64,000 nucleotides of DNA. It comes from Oegoconia quadripuncta (Eukaryota; Arthropoda; Insecta; Lepidoptera; Autostichidae). Location of the stretch: positions 21,077,771-21,141,770 of the forward strand of contig OX438743.1 of assembly GCA_949316235.1 (NCBI GenBank), written 5' to 3'. The notes under the pieces are model-generated. The model saw only the letters and a list, made by a program, of their open reading frames with translations. It was not told where the DNA came from and did no database searches. How positions within the stretch are numbered: position 1 is the first letter of the stretch; each line of letters begins with the position of its first letter. The position numbers and the translations under genes were made by a program. Below, one piece after another: positions 63,991 to 64,000 of the stretch.

Positions 63991-64000
63991 ACTTACCTAA
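63991..64000 (-). CDS. Edge of a further upstream exon (donor visible)
   Basis: On the minus strand the last bases of the window read TTAG|GTAAGTG, so an exon would end at 63997 and intron 1 start at 63996. An exon ending in one base (G) of a codon joins in phase with the two bases GT that open the exon at 52007, giving GGT (Gly) and the junction LG-VQYIRDCP. In related proteins a Gly sits just before this segment as I recall. Only 4 exon bases are inside the window. Confidence 0.45.

Overview
This is repeat-rich, intron-bearing eukaryotic DNA, almost certainly from an insect and most likely a moth or butterfly (Lepidoptera). The reasons are the AT-rich background, tRNA-derived and 5S-derived SINEs of lepidopteran type, many 5'-truncated LINE ends, several non-autonomous DNA elements, and one split host gene with GT/AG introns. 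Nothing bacterial or viral was seen. Element names used here (SINE-A, LINE-1 and so on) are local labels, not database names.

The right part (41.1-64.0 kb) holds one host gene on the minus strand. Three coding exons are visible (52007-51818, 42843-42663, 41992-41951). A fourth exon seems to end at the right edge, where a consensus splice donor starts at 63996. Intron phases agree throughout. The predicted product is a small multi-pass membrane protein resembling the TMEM272-like family. Its introns of about 12.0, 9.0 and 0.67 kb are packed with mobile elements. After the stop codon the same frame stays open for 95 more codons. A near-perfect 37-bp hairpin lies in the presumed 3' UTR.

The left part (1-41 kb) looks like intergenic DNA built of mobile elements. 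SINE-A and SINE-B are related families with a Glu/Asp-like tRNA head. SINE-C has a different tRNA-like head. LINE-1 is a Jockey/CR1-type family with [10 protein letters not shown] near the C-terminus; LINE-2 is its relative; LINE-3 families end in (K)[16 protein letters not shown] sequence. RTE-type LINE ends are also frequent.

The most striking locus is 19.4-23.7 kb, a three-level nest. An old plus-strand retroelement fragment (CxCG...H...C knuckle plus a DGKRPD...LVWD block) was split by a LINE-1 copy (6-bp duplication). That copy was split by a 3,048-bp Ty3/gypsy-type LTR element with two LTRs that look identical (358 bp each), a 4-bp target duplication, a primer-binding site and a polypurine tract. 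Only an integrase C-terminal remnant is left inside it, so it is probably a recent, non-autonomous insertion.

Other notable structures are a five-unit 172-bp satellite (25.1-25.9 kb), MITEs at 30.2 and 35.5 kb, a piggyBac-like element at 11.7-12.3 kb, perfect or near-perfect hairpins, a tandem array of a 5S-rRNA-derived SINE (58.2-59.0 kb), a 300-bp (CACACG)n tract, and a 4 x 40-bp hairpin repeat near the right edge. All alignments were made by eye; no database search was possible.
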